This document shows, one piece after another, positions 12,501 through 25,700 of a stretch of DNA of 64,000 bases; the first letter of the stretch is position 1; the number at the start of each line of letters is the position of its first letter. Under the pieces are notes generated by a model. The model did no database searches, was not told the DNA's origin, and worked only from the letters and a program-made list of their open reading frames with translations. The DNA lies in contig NC_058510.1 of NCBI RefSeq assembly GCF_020382885.2, forward strand, positions 87,001 through 151,000, read 5' to 3'. The stretch is from Scatophagus argus. Taxonomy: Eukaryota; Chordata; Actinopteri; Scatophagidae. Both the position numbers and the translations under genes were made by a program.

Positions 12501-15500
12501 AACTCCACATAGAAGGGCCCAGACCGGGACCCGAACCTGGAACCCTCTTGCTATGAGGCGACAGTGCTAAAAGAGGAACAACATGAACATTGAAATATGA
12601 TGACTGAAAGGCCACTCAGACTGAAATTGTTGGAGATGCAACATTAGCCTGTTAGCTTTAAATTTCCATGATCAGGTATTGATAGATGGTGATCTTCTTT
12701 GTTGACACATTGATGCCTCTGACTAACTGAAGCCCAAACTGAATGCCTTCCTTTCCCTTACAGCAAGCTAGCTAACCACTGACAGATGAAGTGAGACGGA
12801 TGTTGTCATGGATACAGACTGTAATGACAGGACGGAGTCTAAAGTTCTAGTCAGAGTTTATTTAAATTAAGATACACAGCCATAACTTTAGGAATTAGTC
12901 TGTAGTAGGAATATTGAATTTTTCTTGTCTTTGAAATGTAAGACAGGACACACAGTTGGCAAAAAAAGTGAGGTAGAGAAAGGAGTTAGTGTAACATTGA
13001 GCATTTTATTGTGTAATACTTACGGTGTCGTGACTTCAGTTCCTCAGGTCCCATTGACTGATGGGTATTGCATGTTTCTGCAGCTGATGAACTGCAACAG
13101 CAAGCAGGATTTGCAGAGAGCAGAGTCAGCAGTCAGTGAGAGCTGTGATATCATGACCGCCACCAGCAACCTGAGTGATGAGCTCAGTGCTGACATCACA
13201 GCAGAGAGGCGGAGGGAGTTGTGGAGAAGAGCTCACAATCGACCAGAGTACAGAGACGTAAGGAAACATAAAACATCTGACGTGTCAAAATGTGTTTTAA
13301 TGTGTGTGTTGTTGTGTTGTGATCAACAATCAGATTAACGGGGATTAAAGTCCAACACCTGACTTGGATGACCCTAATAATCAGCTGGCACTAAAGCGTT
13401 CCACTAATTCAACACAAGATCAAGCAGTCAAGATAAATGTGTGTGCACACTCTTCCTAAGAGAGAGCAAAGGAGTCCACCATGGCCAACAACAGACGAAG
13501 AGAACAGAGCTCACTATGAGAAATTCAGAAAACAATCAGACTGGTGATAAACTGCTGCATAACATTTGTCTATCAACATCAGCTTTTGATATTACACAAA
13601 AATTAAACACAGTCTGTAATCTTTATATAATTTTAATTATATAATTTTAATTATTTTTTTATTTAAATTGATGAATTTGCTTTATGGAACTAAATCAAAC
13701 GAAAATTGATATAGACTAAATGCACCTGATAAAACTCCTGTGGTTACCATTAAAGCTGTCTGTCTCTCTGTCTGTCTCTAGGTGCTGGGGTCATCAGCCA
13801 ATGACAGTGCCTCTGACTCTCTTGCCCCACCAACCCAGAGCACGGGCCTGGGATTGGATGTTTACTCTCTGCCTCACTACTCTCTCAGCCAATCAGGTGA
13901 ATTTGTTGTTTGGATCCCTGCAGAGTGAAGATGTTCTGATCAGTGTGGTCTTCATGAAGAGTTCTCACTCCTCCTGGCTCCTTAGTTAAATCCAATATAG
14001 ATGGATTGTGTGGAAGCCTATGAGAAAATTTGCCTCAGTAAACCGTTTCCTGGTGAATTTGGTTTCAAGTCTTCTTCACTACAGCGTGATGGGGGGTGAA
14101 ACCTTCACGGGGCTGAACAGATAGCAGGAGAAATGTGACAGGCTGTGATTGGAAGAGGGAAGAATGACATAGTGGAACTAAAGGATTGCAGGAAAATGCT
14201 TAAGAATTGCACAAAGAGATAGCCTTCCTGATTGAACTTTCGCTAAGCTTTTTAATAAACACAGATCGAGTAACAGACGTGTGTGTTCTGACTGCATTAT
14301 TCAGTCAGTAATGATGATGACGATGTTGCATATCAGGTGTGTTGAATTTTTTTGTGCTGATGAAGACGTTTGATATGCAGTTACACCTAGTAACCCCTGG
14401 TTCTGTTCTGCTCTACTGTGTGCTGCAGACACGTTGGAAACATGTGCTTTTGAAGGAGATGGATGGGAGGAGGAAGATGTGGAAGAAGAGGGAGTGAGGA
14501 GAAGCAGTGAAGAGGGAGTCAGTGCTGCCTCGATGGCGTTCAGCTTCCTCCTCAAACAGAGCTATATCTGCGCTCTGATCGCCATGATGGCCTGGTCCAT
14601 CACATACGTGTCCTGGCTGACATGTGTCCTGCTGCTCTGGTCGTGTGTCCTCTGGATGACACGAGAGCGTCGCCACTACACGCTGATGTCATCGCCCTGG
14701 CTGGTTGCCTACGGTAACCTGCTGGTTATCTTGCAGTATATCTACAGCTTCCCCTCTGTGCAGGAAGTCCCTGGACTGTTCCCAAGAAAAGATGATCCTC
14801 CAAGGGAGCTTGCCTCCAAGGTACTTCTGCTACTACAACTACTGTGACTGCTACTATGACTGTTCCTACTGTTAGTACTATTCTTACTACTACTGCCACT
14901 ACTATGAGTACTCTTACAACTGGTGTACCAGTGGGTTAGGTACTGCTGTAGTACCAGTACAGTGACTACTATTACCAGTATTATTATTACAAGTGCATTT
15001 ACAACCTGAATGGTTTGATTGATCATCAGATTGTGTTGTTGTTGTTGATGTTGCTGCTGATGTTTTCGTTGCTGATGATGATGATGTTGATGTTATTACT
15101 GATATTGTTGTTGTTGAAATTGTTTTTGTTGATGTTGCAGTTATTGTGTCTGTTGACCTTCTGGCTACTGCTGCGTCAGGCATTGACTGAGAAGAGAGAC
15201 GGACAGAAAGACAGGCAGACAGACACACATCTGTCTACCGTCACTGTCCACATGGATGGTAAGGTGGCCTGTCTCACTGACCAGCCGCCTGTCTGATGAT
15301 CACCTTTCTCACTGCCTGATCACCTGTCTGTTGTTTCACGTCCTCCAGAGGAGCAAGGGCCAATTGGAGATCTGGAAGAGAAGAAGAAGGAGGTGTCGTA
15401 TGAGGAGGCGCTGCTCCTGCAGGGAGGAGGAGGACGAGTTAAGATGGAGGCTCTGGTTGCTGTGGTCAGCAGGATGTTTGTTAAATACTGGATCTACGTC

Positions 15501-18500
15501 TGTGGGACGATGTTCTTCTTTGTCAGTTTTGAGGGGAAAATTGTACTCTACAAAGTCATCTACATGGTTATGTTCCTCTGCTGCGTTGCCCTGTACCAGG
15601 TGATACTGCAAGTACTACGAGTACTATTATTGTATATAATACTACTACTACTGTACTGATAGCTCCCCTGTTCCTCTGCTCCAGCTTCGTGTGACTGTTT
15701 TTCTGAGTTAGTGAAGCCAGATAACGAAAACCCGGCTACGCTGAACTTGTTTCATAGTATGTGCCTCTGGTTTTAAATGTAGCCTAGTTTTCAGCATCTA
15801 CCTGTCTGTCTGTTTCCATCTGTCTGTTCCTCTTTAGTTGAACTATGAGCGTTGGCGCACCTTGCTCAGGGGTTTCTGGGTAGCTGTAGTGGTTTACTCA
15901 ATGCTGGTTCTCATCCTGGTCTACACCTTCCAGTTCCCCTCATCCCCTCACACCTGGAGCTACTACAGTGGACTCAGCACTCACAGGTACACACAGGTGC
16001 ACTCTGATGTGTCTGTCTCTAATATGTCTACTGACTCTGATGTCTAGTGTGTCCAAAGTCTTTACTGTCTCTTAAGTCTCTGCTGTTGCCTCTCCAGGTT
16101 GGAGGATGTTGGTTTGGAGAAGTTCTCAGTTCCGGTACTCTTCACTAAGATCTTCATCCCTGCTGCGTTCCTATTGGTATTCCAACACATTTCTACAAAA
16201 CACTTGAGTGTTTCTTCCTTTTTCCTTCCACTTCGTTTCAGTAAAAGTTGATTTTGTTGTTGATTTGCAGGTGTGTATTGTACACCTGCATTACTTTCAC
16301 GAGCCGTTCCTGCGGCTGACTGACCTGAAGACTGTGGTGAACACACACAACAGCACTATCACCAGGTAACCCACACACCTGCCTGCATGTCAGAGGTCAA
16401 CTAGTCCCCAGACTGCTGCAACTGAAGAAGGTGCTGCTGATCTTGACCTGTGCCTACCTGTCACCCTCCAGTTTCCCCCAGGGATCAATAAAGTATTTCA
16501 GATTCTGATTCTTTGCAGGTTGGTCCACTCTGATGGTAGTCTTTTTGATCTGTCAATGGGCGGAGCCACTCAGCTTCTCCTCGAGGAGGGGAAGAGAGGG
16601 GGACAGAAGGAGAGACAGGAGGAGACAAATAGCCAGTGGATAAAAGAGGAGGAGGATGAAGAGGAAGACCTCTGTGATGTGTTTCATGGGGAAACTCTGT
16701 CAGACCACATGACGGGTAATAACACTTCATCATCGCCATCATCATCACATGACAGAATCACTGAGTGTCAGTCAGGAAGCAGACTCCTTGTCTCTTCTCA
16801 GTGCTGGTCTCCTGGAGGTTGGTGGTGGATCGTCTCTCTGTTTTGTTCTTGCGCCTCCTGCTGTCCCTGCAGCGCCTGCAGCACCTCCTCTGGTGGCTTC
16901 TGGAACTTCACATTGTCAAGATTGTGTCCTCCTACATCATCTGGGTCTCTGTGAAGGAGGTCCGAGTCTGGTCTCCCCAGGGTCATTTAGACTGTCTGTC
17001 TGACCTGTCTGTTTCTATCTGATCTGTTGCTCTCTCTGTCTCCAGGTGTGTCTGTTTAATCTGGTGTTTGTGCTGTGTGTGGGCGTGGCTCTGCCCTGCA
17101 GGACGTGGCGCCACGTCCTGTCAGGAGTCTGTACAGTTTGGACCTGTGTGGTGACCGTCTGTAAGATGTTGTACCAACTCAATGTTGTCCAGCCAATCAA
17201 ATACTCCTCCAACTGCACCATGGTAACCATGACAACAGTCTGTCTGCCTGTCTCTGAGATTAGGGTTGTGTGTAATCATGCCCTCTGTGAACCGTGTGTC
17301 TCTGCTACAGCTCCAGCAGCTGACAAATTGCAATAATTACCTGCATACACCTGTTCTTTTCACCTCACACTCCTGTCTCACCTGTCCCCCAAATCCCCCT
17401 TGAGAGTGCTTATGATTTATCCTTGTTTCTGTAGCCTGGGAACTCCAGCACCGACCTGTCGCACTCAGTCTTGTACTCTGGTCCAGTTGACCCTGCCGAG
17501 TGGGTGGGGCTTCACAAGACAGAAGGAAAGCTGCTTGATTACCTGAGGGTGAGGTGTGACATCACAGACTATCTCACCTTAACCAAAAACTACTGTAGCA
17601 CTGTTAGGTCTGACACATTAGCATTATGCTAACCTGTCTCTACAGTGTAACCTGATGATGTTAGGGCTGTTAGCCTTTGAGGTGACAGTTTACAGACACC
17701 AGGAGCTCTACCGTCTCCGCCACAACAAAGTCCCGCCCCCCACCAGAACGCTGTTTCATGACATCACAAGGCATCACCTGGATGACAGTGTGCTGAGCTG
17801 TATTAAGTACTTCCTCAACTATTTCTTCTACAAGTTTGGACTGGAGGTGAGATGCACACATATTGATGTAGCAAGAAACTAACCTCTTCCTGATTAAAAC
17901 CATTCCCACACTCCTCCTCCTCAGACTTGCTTTCTATTGGCTGTGAATGTGATTGGTCAACGAATGGATCTGTTTGCTGTAGGCCATGCCTTTGGCCTCA
18001 TCACTGTAATATCACGTCGCACCAGGAAGAGCATCGCCTTGGTTTGGCCCAAGTACTGCTACTTCCTGTCAGGCATGTTATGTTTCCAGTACCTGCTGTG
18101 TATTGGATTCCCTCCTGCTGCCTGCAAAGGTACAAACTCACCTGATGTCACCATGATAGGATTATTTATTTTGCAATTAAGTTTACAATACATTTAGAAA
18201 ATCCATAATGTTGTTTTCACTGCTAAAATTAAACTAGATATGGCAATATTTGTCTTGCTTCACATCTCAGTACAGGACCTCAGTCTGTACAGCTTCCATT
18301 CAAACTAACTATTTTAAAACTAAAAAGTAGGATTAAGACAAAAAATATCATATGTTGTATAGAGAACAGCTAAATTTCTTGAAAAATGTATGAAAATATC
18401 AAGATTTTGTAATCGCAAGAACTTGTCTTTTCAGATTATCCATGGAGACCTCCGTCCTCCAACATGGACTCCAATGTGGTGAAGTGGCTTTTCCTCCCTG

Positions 18501-20173
18501 ATCACCTGACACCACCGAATCCGCTCTTCCTCCTCTGTAAGAACTTTGCCACTTCGCGGCGCCAGCTACATCAAAATAGTTTACTAGTGTAACAGTAGTC
18601 CAGCTCAGCATTGCCTTTCATTTTTGTGGATCTTTCTTGTTCTGCCTTTTGCTTAGTCACTCTCTTCTTTTCTTCTTACCTTCTTCAGTCATTTTGCCAT
18701 CTGCTGAGCTCTGTTCTCTTGCATGTTCACCAGCTCTCCTGGTACTATAAACACTTCCTGTGCTCCAAGACCCTGGTCTAGTCCATGCAATCCCAGCTCA
18801 ATGCTGCATAACTAACTGAGCTAACAAACAGCAGTTAAGAATCAAAACTCAGTGACACCCCCAGATGTTTCCTGACCAACTTCAGAATGAAATGGGAGGT
18901 TTCAATCAGAAAATGTCAAATCTACTGGACTGGAGCTGAGATGTACACCATCACACTATGTTTTCTGATGTTTTCATCCTGTGTCTCCTGAATTTTCAGA
19001 TGATTTCTTACTCCTCCTCGGGGCCTCTCTGCAGCTGCAGGTGTTTGAGGAGGAGCTTCAGCCATCAGTTCAGATGCTTGCAGGAGACAACTGTGAACTG
19101 GATGGAGATGACGGACAGGTCTCTGACCCAGTAAGACGACTTCATCTCAACCCGGTGCCTGACTTTATGATGTGCAGGTAAACTGTCCACCTGTCTGTCT
19201 GCCTTGCCATCTGTCTGTCTACCTGTCTGACCTCTGATCTCTGTATATGTAGGTCTTACCTGGACATGATGAAGGTGATCATCTTCAGCTACATGTTCTG
19301 GTTTGTTCTTACCATCATCTTCATCACAGGGACCACCAGGTTAGTGGGTGGAGCCAGAACTGAAAAAAAAAGGAAATCTTTATGAAATCACCATTGGTGG
19401 AGTTTCAGATTTAAAGAACAAAAGTTTATAAAACCAGAATATTCAGGATTAAGTCATAAAATATGGGATTGCATCCAGACTTTTCTCCTGTTATTGCATG
19501 GGTTTCCACATCTTTCTGCTTCCTGTTCCAGGATCAGTATCTTCTGTATGGGTTACCTGGTGGCCTGTTTCTACTTCCTGTTGGTGGGTGGAGACCTGCT
19601 GCTGAAACCGGTCAGATCCATTCTGGTGTACTGGGACTGTCTGATTGGCTACAACATGTTCGTCATCACCATGAAGAATATTCTGTCGGTAAGATGCATC
19701 ATCATTGTCATCATCAACATTATCATCAACATCTTCATAATCAAGTGAAACTGGCTGTGTGTCTGTCCAGATCCTGGCCTGTGGTTTCATTAAGTCGCTG
19801 GTGTTCAATCACTGCTGGCTGATTCAGCTCTTCAGTTTGGCCTGCACCATCAAAGGATACACCAAACGTATGTTAACAGTTTGCCTGTCTGCCTACCTGT
19901 CTGTCTGTCTGTTGTTGATGTACTGACATGTCACTTCCTGAAGCGGAGCAGCAAAGCAGTAAGCAGTGTGAGTTGCCAAGTGATGAAGCAGGGATCATCT
20001 GGGATGGAGTCTGTTTCTGTTTCCTGTTACTCCAGAGAAGGGTCTTCAGGAGTCACTATTTCTTGTATGTGGTCCTGGACCTGCAAAATACACAACTACT
20101 GGCCTCTAGGTACACATTTGCACATACACATAAACACACACACATCAACTCACACACAGTCGCATCATGTTAA

Positions 20174-20204
<31 letters not shown>

Positions 20205-22655
20205 TGCAGGGGGGCAGAGCTGATCGAGGCATCCACAGTGAAAGCTGTCAGAGCAAGACTGGAGGTAGAGAAGACATCCATGGACATGCTAAAGAGACAG
20301 TAAGACACACTCACAGCTGCAGTCAAAGACTCAGCCTTGAGATGAGTCAGGACTGAGTCCCAACAGACGTGCGACCGGGGGAAGTCCACGTCAAAGCAGC
20401 ACCAAGACAAGTCAATAACAAGATGAATTAGAGGACACTGAGACAAGTTCAAGTCAGAATGCTCTTATGAAGCTTAGGATGGAGATAATTCTGTGGTAAA
20501 ATGAGTCAAACACCCACAAGACCAGGATAAGACAATGTCAGAATGTTCACGAGACAAGTTTCACAAATATAAGACAACATCAAGTATAATACAACCCTCC
20601 TCTGGAAACAAGTACAGGAGTCACTCTAGAACTGCTGTAGACACCCTGACTTGACTTGATAAAATCTGGACTTGGACATCATGTTTAAACATCAGCTGCT
20701 GCTTCTCACCGTTAATTCACCTGCACCAAGTGTTGATGGACACACTTTTCTTGTTTGTCCAAAGCTTCCTGTCTCTGTATTTCCTTCAGGATGGAGAGGA
20801 TTAAATCTCGACAGCAGAAGTTCCGCAGAGGAAAAGAGAAAATGCTGAGTTTGACCCAAGACAGCTTCAACACTGACGGTCTGTAAACAAGCAACGGTTG
20901 CCTGATAACAGTATAAGATACACAGAGATGTACTTCTGTTTGTTTTATGGTCATATTTTCATTTATAGGTCAAGAAAACAAGAAGGGGCATCGGCAGACA
21001 GAATGGTGGAGACCCTGGGTAAACCACGCCTCCAGTGAGTCTGAAAACAACACCCACCGATGGGTGATAACTGTCAGGGAGGCTTAAGGAAGTCAGATGG
21101 TGTGATTCCACAGGGGGAGATGATCGTGAAGAGTTAATTTGTCCTGTCTTTATACTGTTGACATGTTATTTTTAGACTTTGTTAACTTTTTATGTTTTTT
21201 TGTTATTATTATTTTCTTTTTTATTCTTTTTTGTTTCCTGTCACAGTTTGATTTAGGCAGCAGATTGGGTAGCCATGGTAACCATATGTTAGAAACAGAC
21301 CAAAAACAACCACTCAAATCTTTGGTCTTTGTTTCTAAGTAAATTGTCTACCTGCAGTGGTCAGGAGTGGGGACTATTACCTTTTTGAGACAGACAGTGA
21401 GGAGGAAGAGGAGGAGGAAAAGAAGGAGGAAGAGGACAAGAAGAAGGAGGAGGAACTGCCTGAGAAATCAGCCTTCCAGGTGAGCATGGTCATACTTCTC
21501 CAAGCTCGTTTCTTATTGGACACACCAGTGTAGGGACACTGAGTATGAGATACATTCTCTCATTGTGTTACTTATGGACAGAATTATAGTGAAATTAAAT
21601 CATTCTACTTTTTGCTGGGATCCTCTGGGACCCCCTAATGGCCCTTTGCCCCACTTTGAAAAATTATTTTTCACCACTTTGTTAGGAGAATATTGTCAGT
21701 CTGCTGTCTAAGAGACCACCTTGGCAGAACTTTTTAACTAGTGTCTACAGGTTTTCCTCTCAGTTCCAACAACCTAAAATGAGGCTGGAGGACTAAATGC
21801 AGTTAAAATGTTCAACCACAAGTCTCCAAGGGAGATCTGGTGCTTCTAGACTCTTTGTGTTAGATTTACCCTGTTAAAGGGAAAAACAGCTTTGTTTCTG
21901 AAGATACTTTCATAATTTGGTCTTTTGATGATGATGGTGGAGGGCGGGGAGGAGGTCAGGCATGTAAAACAGTGATGTGTCATGAAAGGGAATAAAGTTA
22001 AATGAAGTTTACAGGGTGAACTGGTGTTATTTTGAACTGGCTGTCTGTTTGTTTTGGTCAGTTTGTCTATCATGCCTGGATAACAGACTCTAGAACAGCA
22101 ATGCGAGCTCGCAACAACCAAAAGAAACTCTGGAAGAAGAACTCCTCTGACCGAAAGAGCAGGAGGGAGGAGAAGAGAGGAGGTGAGAAGAAGGATGAGC
22201 AAGAGAAGAGAAGAGCAGGTGTTGTCTCTCTGTTATCTCTGTCTTTATGGACCTTGTTTTGTGCACTGGGGCACAGTTATGCTAGAATAAGATAAGATAG
22301 TCTTTATTGTAAATGCATAGTCACTTATACAATGAAATTGAAATGAAATTAAGTGTGCACTACTGGACAATAAAACTAATTAAAACTTTATAGAAACAAG
22401 AGCAAGCAATAAAGACAAGAATAAATGAACACCAATTCAATTCAGTTTCAGTTCAGTTTATTTAAAGAGCACCAATTCACAACAAAAGTTACCTCATGAC
22501 ACTTTCCAATTAGAGCCAGTCTAGATCAACTTCTTTAATTAAATTTTGTAATACAGAGAACCCAACATCCCCCCATCAGCAAGCACTTGGCCACAGTGGA
22601 GAGGAAACACTGCCTTTTAGAAGCCAGAAACCTCAGAGCAGACCCCGACTCGGCC

Positions 22656-22732
<77 letters not shown>

Positions 22733-25700
22733 GATAATGTAGATAATGATAATGATGTATACAGAAGGTACTATGGTGATTATGACAACAATAGTAGTAA
22801 CAATAATGATAGTAGCAGGTGCAGCAGAGTAGTAATAGAATTAAAATCTCTGTACAATCCATTGCCTGTCTCTTTTGTACGGTCCATTTTTTTCCATAGT
22901 GTGTCTCTCATGCTCTCTCGCAGCACCGTATCTAACGCGAAGTGACATAAACAAAAAACTTGTGCCTGCAAAAATGATGACCACAGCACACAATGCATTG
23001 AGATCAGGTGCCCTTTTGAGCCCTATTATTGCACTTTTTGCAGATTACTTATTGCACATGTTAGTAAAATGTAAGGAAAGTTAGTGGCTATTGTGGGAGT
23101 TCAGTGTCCTAATGCCTACGGATGAAAGCTGTTTTTCCAGTCTTTTTGTTCTGCCTTTGATACTCATGTAGCTCCATCCCAAGGGCAGCAGGCTGAGCAG
23201 GTGGTATTCAAAGTGGAAGTGGTTGCAAAGGATCTTTCTGGTCCTGTAGAAACATTGCAAGCTGGTGACGTCATTAAGGGAGGGGGGAGGGCAGAGGGCA
23301 GCCAACCGTCTTTTCGGCTGACTTTAATTCTCTGCAGCTCTTTCTTGTCAGCTGTTGTGCAGCCAGGGTACCACACTATGATGGAAAAACCAGCACGCTC
23401 TCCATGGCAGAGCGGTAGAAGGTCATCAACACTTTTCACTTTTCTTCTGAGTACTCTCAAGAAGTCGAGTCGCTGCTGGGCCCTCCTCACCACTGCTGTG
23501 GTTTTTGCTATCCAGGAGGTGTTCTCTGAACTTTAACCCTCTGAGACCTTCTCCACAGATTCACTGTTGATTTGGGGAGGGACAGGGTCAGCTTGGTCTT
23601 TCATGAAGTCCGTGACCACCTTGTTAGTTTTTTGGTATTGAAAGTCACGTTGTTCCTGACACACCACTCTGTCAACCTCTGCACCTCGTCCCTGTATGCC
23701 TCTCGTCTCCTCCTGTGAGGAGTAGGTGTCGTCCATGAGCTTGATTATTATGTTGATGGGGTGGATGGGAGTACAGTCATTGGCATAGATGGCATACAGG
23801 AGTGGACTCAGCACACACCTTGTGGAGAGCCAGCATGAGGGTGAAGGACCTGTGGGTGCTTATCTTACCAGTCTGTGAGTAATTTTAAGGAAGTCCTTAA
23901 AAATTTGGGGATGACCTTTTAGAAAATGTCTTGGTTTGCTGAAACATTAAGGTTTCCCTTCACTGGAACTCAGGGGCCGAGCCCAACCCCCGAAAAACAG
24001 GCCAATAAAGAAAGGTGTCTGGACACCTTTGTCCATATAGTGTATGTTAAATCACCTGTTCAAACTGGACTCACTTCAAAAGAAAAGTTTGAGTTTGTAC
24101 ATGATGACATCTGTTGTAATAACATTTAATGACAATAAGTCAACATATTTCTTGACAAAAGAGTTGAAAAGATGAAATCCTTGACATACACTACGTTGGG
24201 ATGTGCAAGTTTAATGAAGGCTTGGACAACATTTCACTTCAACATAAATTGCATGTTTCTGTTACTTAAAAAAAAAAATTGAAATTGATTTGTTATTTTT
24301 TCATTGAAATGGAGTGTGTACAGAGCAAAATATAATACAAATGTAATTCAAAGTGCACTACTGGGCAATAAAACTAGTTAAAACATTGATTCAGAAAGAA
24401 AACATGGGTGTAAAATATGAAATTTAAAGTGTTTCATCCAGATGTCAGTCAGTTTACTGTGTAACCACAGGAAGCCAATCAGCCACTGAGGCCAAAGTGT
24501 TCATGTTAATCAGACAATGTGTGGTGTAATCTGAACCAACCGGCTAATTGTGACTCCTCCACGTGTTCAGCAGGTATAGAAGTGATGGAGGAGACGGAGG
24601 AGCACAGAGAGGAGGAGGAGCAAGAGAAAGAGGAAGGACCAGGTAGGAGGCCAACCAGCTGGAGCATCACATTCATCACCACAGGAATCTGCAGTGCAGT
24701 AATTAGACCATGTGATGCTGTTGTAGTAGACTGGAGATCGTTTGTCAGGACAGAAGCCTCACTCTGTAACAGGACCATTGAGGACTTTTGTAGTTCCATC
24801 ATGATGATGAGTCTTTGTCTCATTCTCCACTTAAAACTTATGTTCCTGTTTTACCTCCGATCTGTGCTGTCTGAAAACATTCAGTCCTCTTTGCTCCGTT
24901 GTTATCACCAGGATGTGTTTGTGAACCACGAGGACAACAATCATCAGCTGATGTTTTGTGTTTCAGACACAGTGCTGCGTCGGTTCTTCAACACATTGCG
25001 GTTCTGTTGGGTTCTGCTGTCGGCTCTGTTGGATTCTCTGACGGCCTGGCTCAGAGGTCTGTGTCAGGAACACATCGACATCTCCACCGTCCTCCGTATT
25101 GAGCGCTGCATGCTAATGCAGCAGGCCAAGCAGGTATGCAGTCAGGACTGCAGTCCACCACAGTAGGTGGAAATATTGGAATCACGACAAAGATATCCGC
25201 TATGGCTGCATCAGTAGAGTTGATTTGTCTTCTGTTCATTCAGGGTAATGTTCCTACCAGAGAGGCAATCCGCGTTTACTACCATGAACAGATGATGAAA
25301 AGTTCCAGAGAGACAGTCATGGACTACAGTTCCCATGAGGCTGAGGCTCAGACCTCAGCAGAGAGACAAGGGGAAGAGGAAGAAGTAGAAGAAGATGGAG
25401 TGAGTCCTGACACAGCAGGAGAAGAAGTAGGAGGTCTGAAAATGAAAGAGAAACTGGAAATTAAACCAGTAGGAGATTATGCATCTAAACCAAAACCAAA
25501 ACCAGAACCAGAATCAGGAGAGGAATCCGTAATGGCTCCATCCTCAGGAGTTAAACCAGACACAGCTGAAGGTGACCCAGAAGTCCTCGTGGCTAAAACC
25601 AGCCAAAGATGGCGACCCAAACTGTCCAGGATGGAGAGAGTCGAGTCTTCCTCCTCATTGTCATCCTCAGAAGAAAGGCTCAGTTGGACTCACAGGTTGG

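Larger units (their letters stand above)
22285..23880 (-). mobile_element. LINE remnant, minus strand, in piezo2 intron 34
   Basis: Minus-strand frames between 23814 and 23081 contain [30 protein letters not shown] and [17 protein letters not shown]. These are the reverse-transcriptase and C-terminal signatures of an L2/CR1-like fish LINE, broken by frameshifts. The 3' part continues to a tail with AGTCTTTATTGTAAATGCAT near 22295. A second repeat (22436-22860) sits inside it. Confidence 0.8.
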
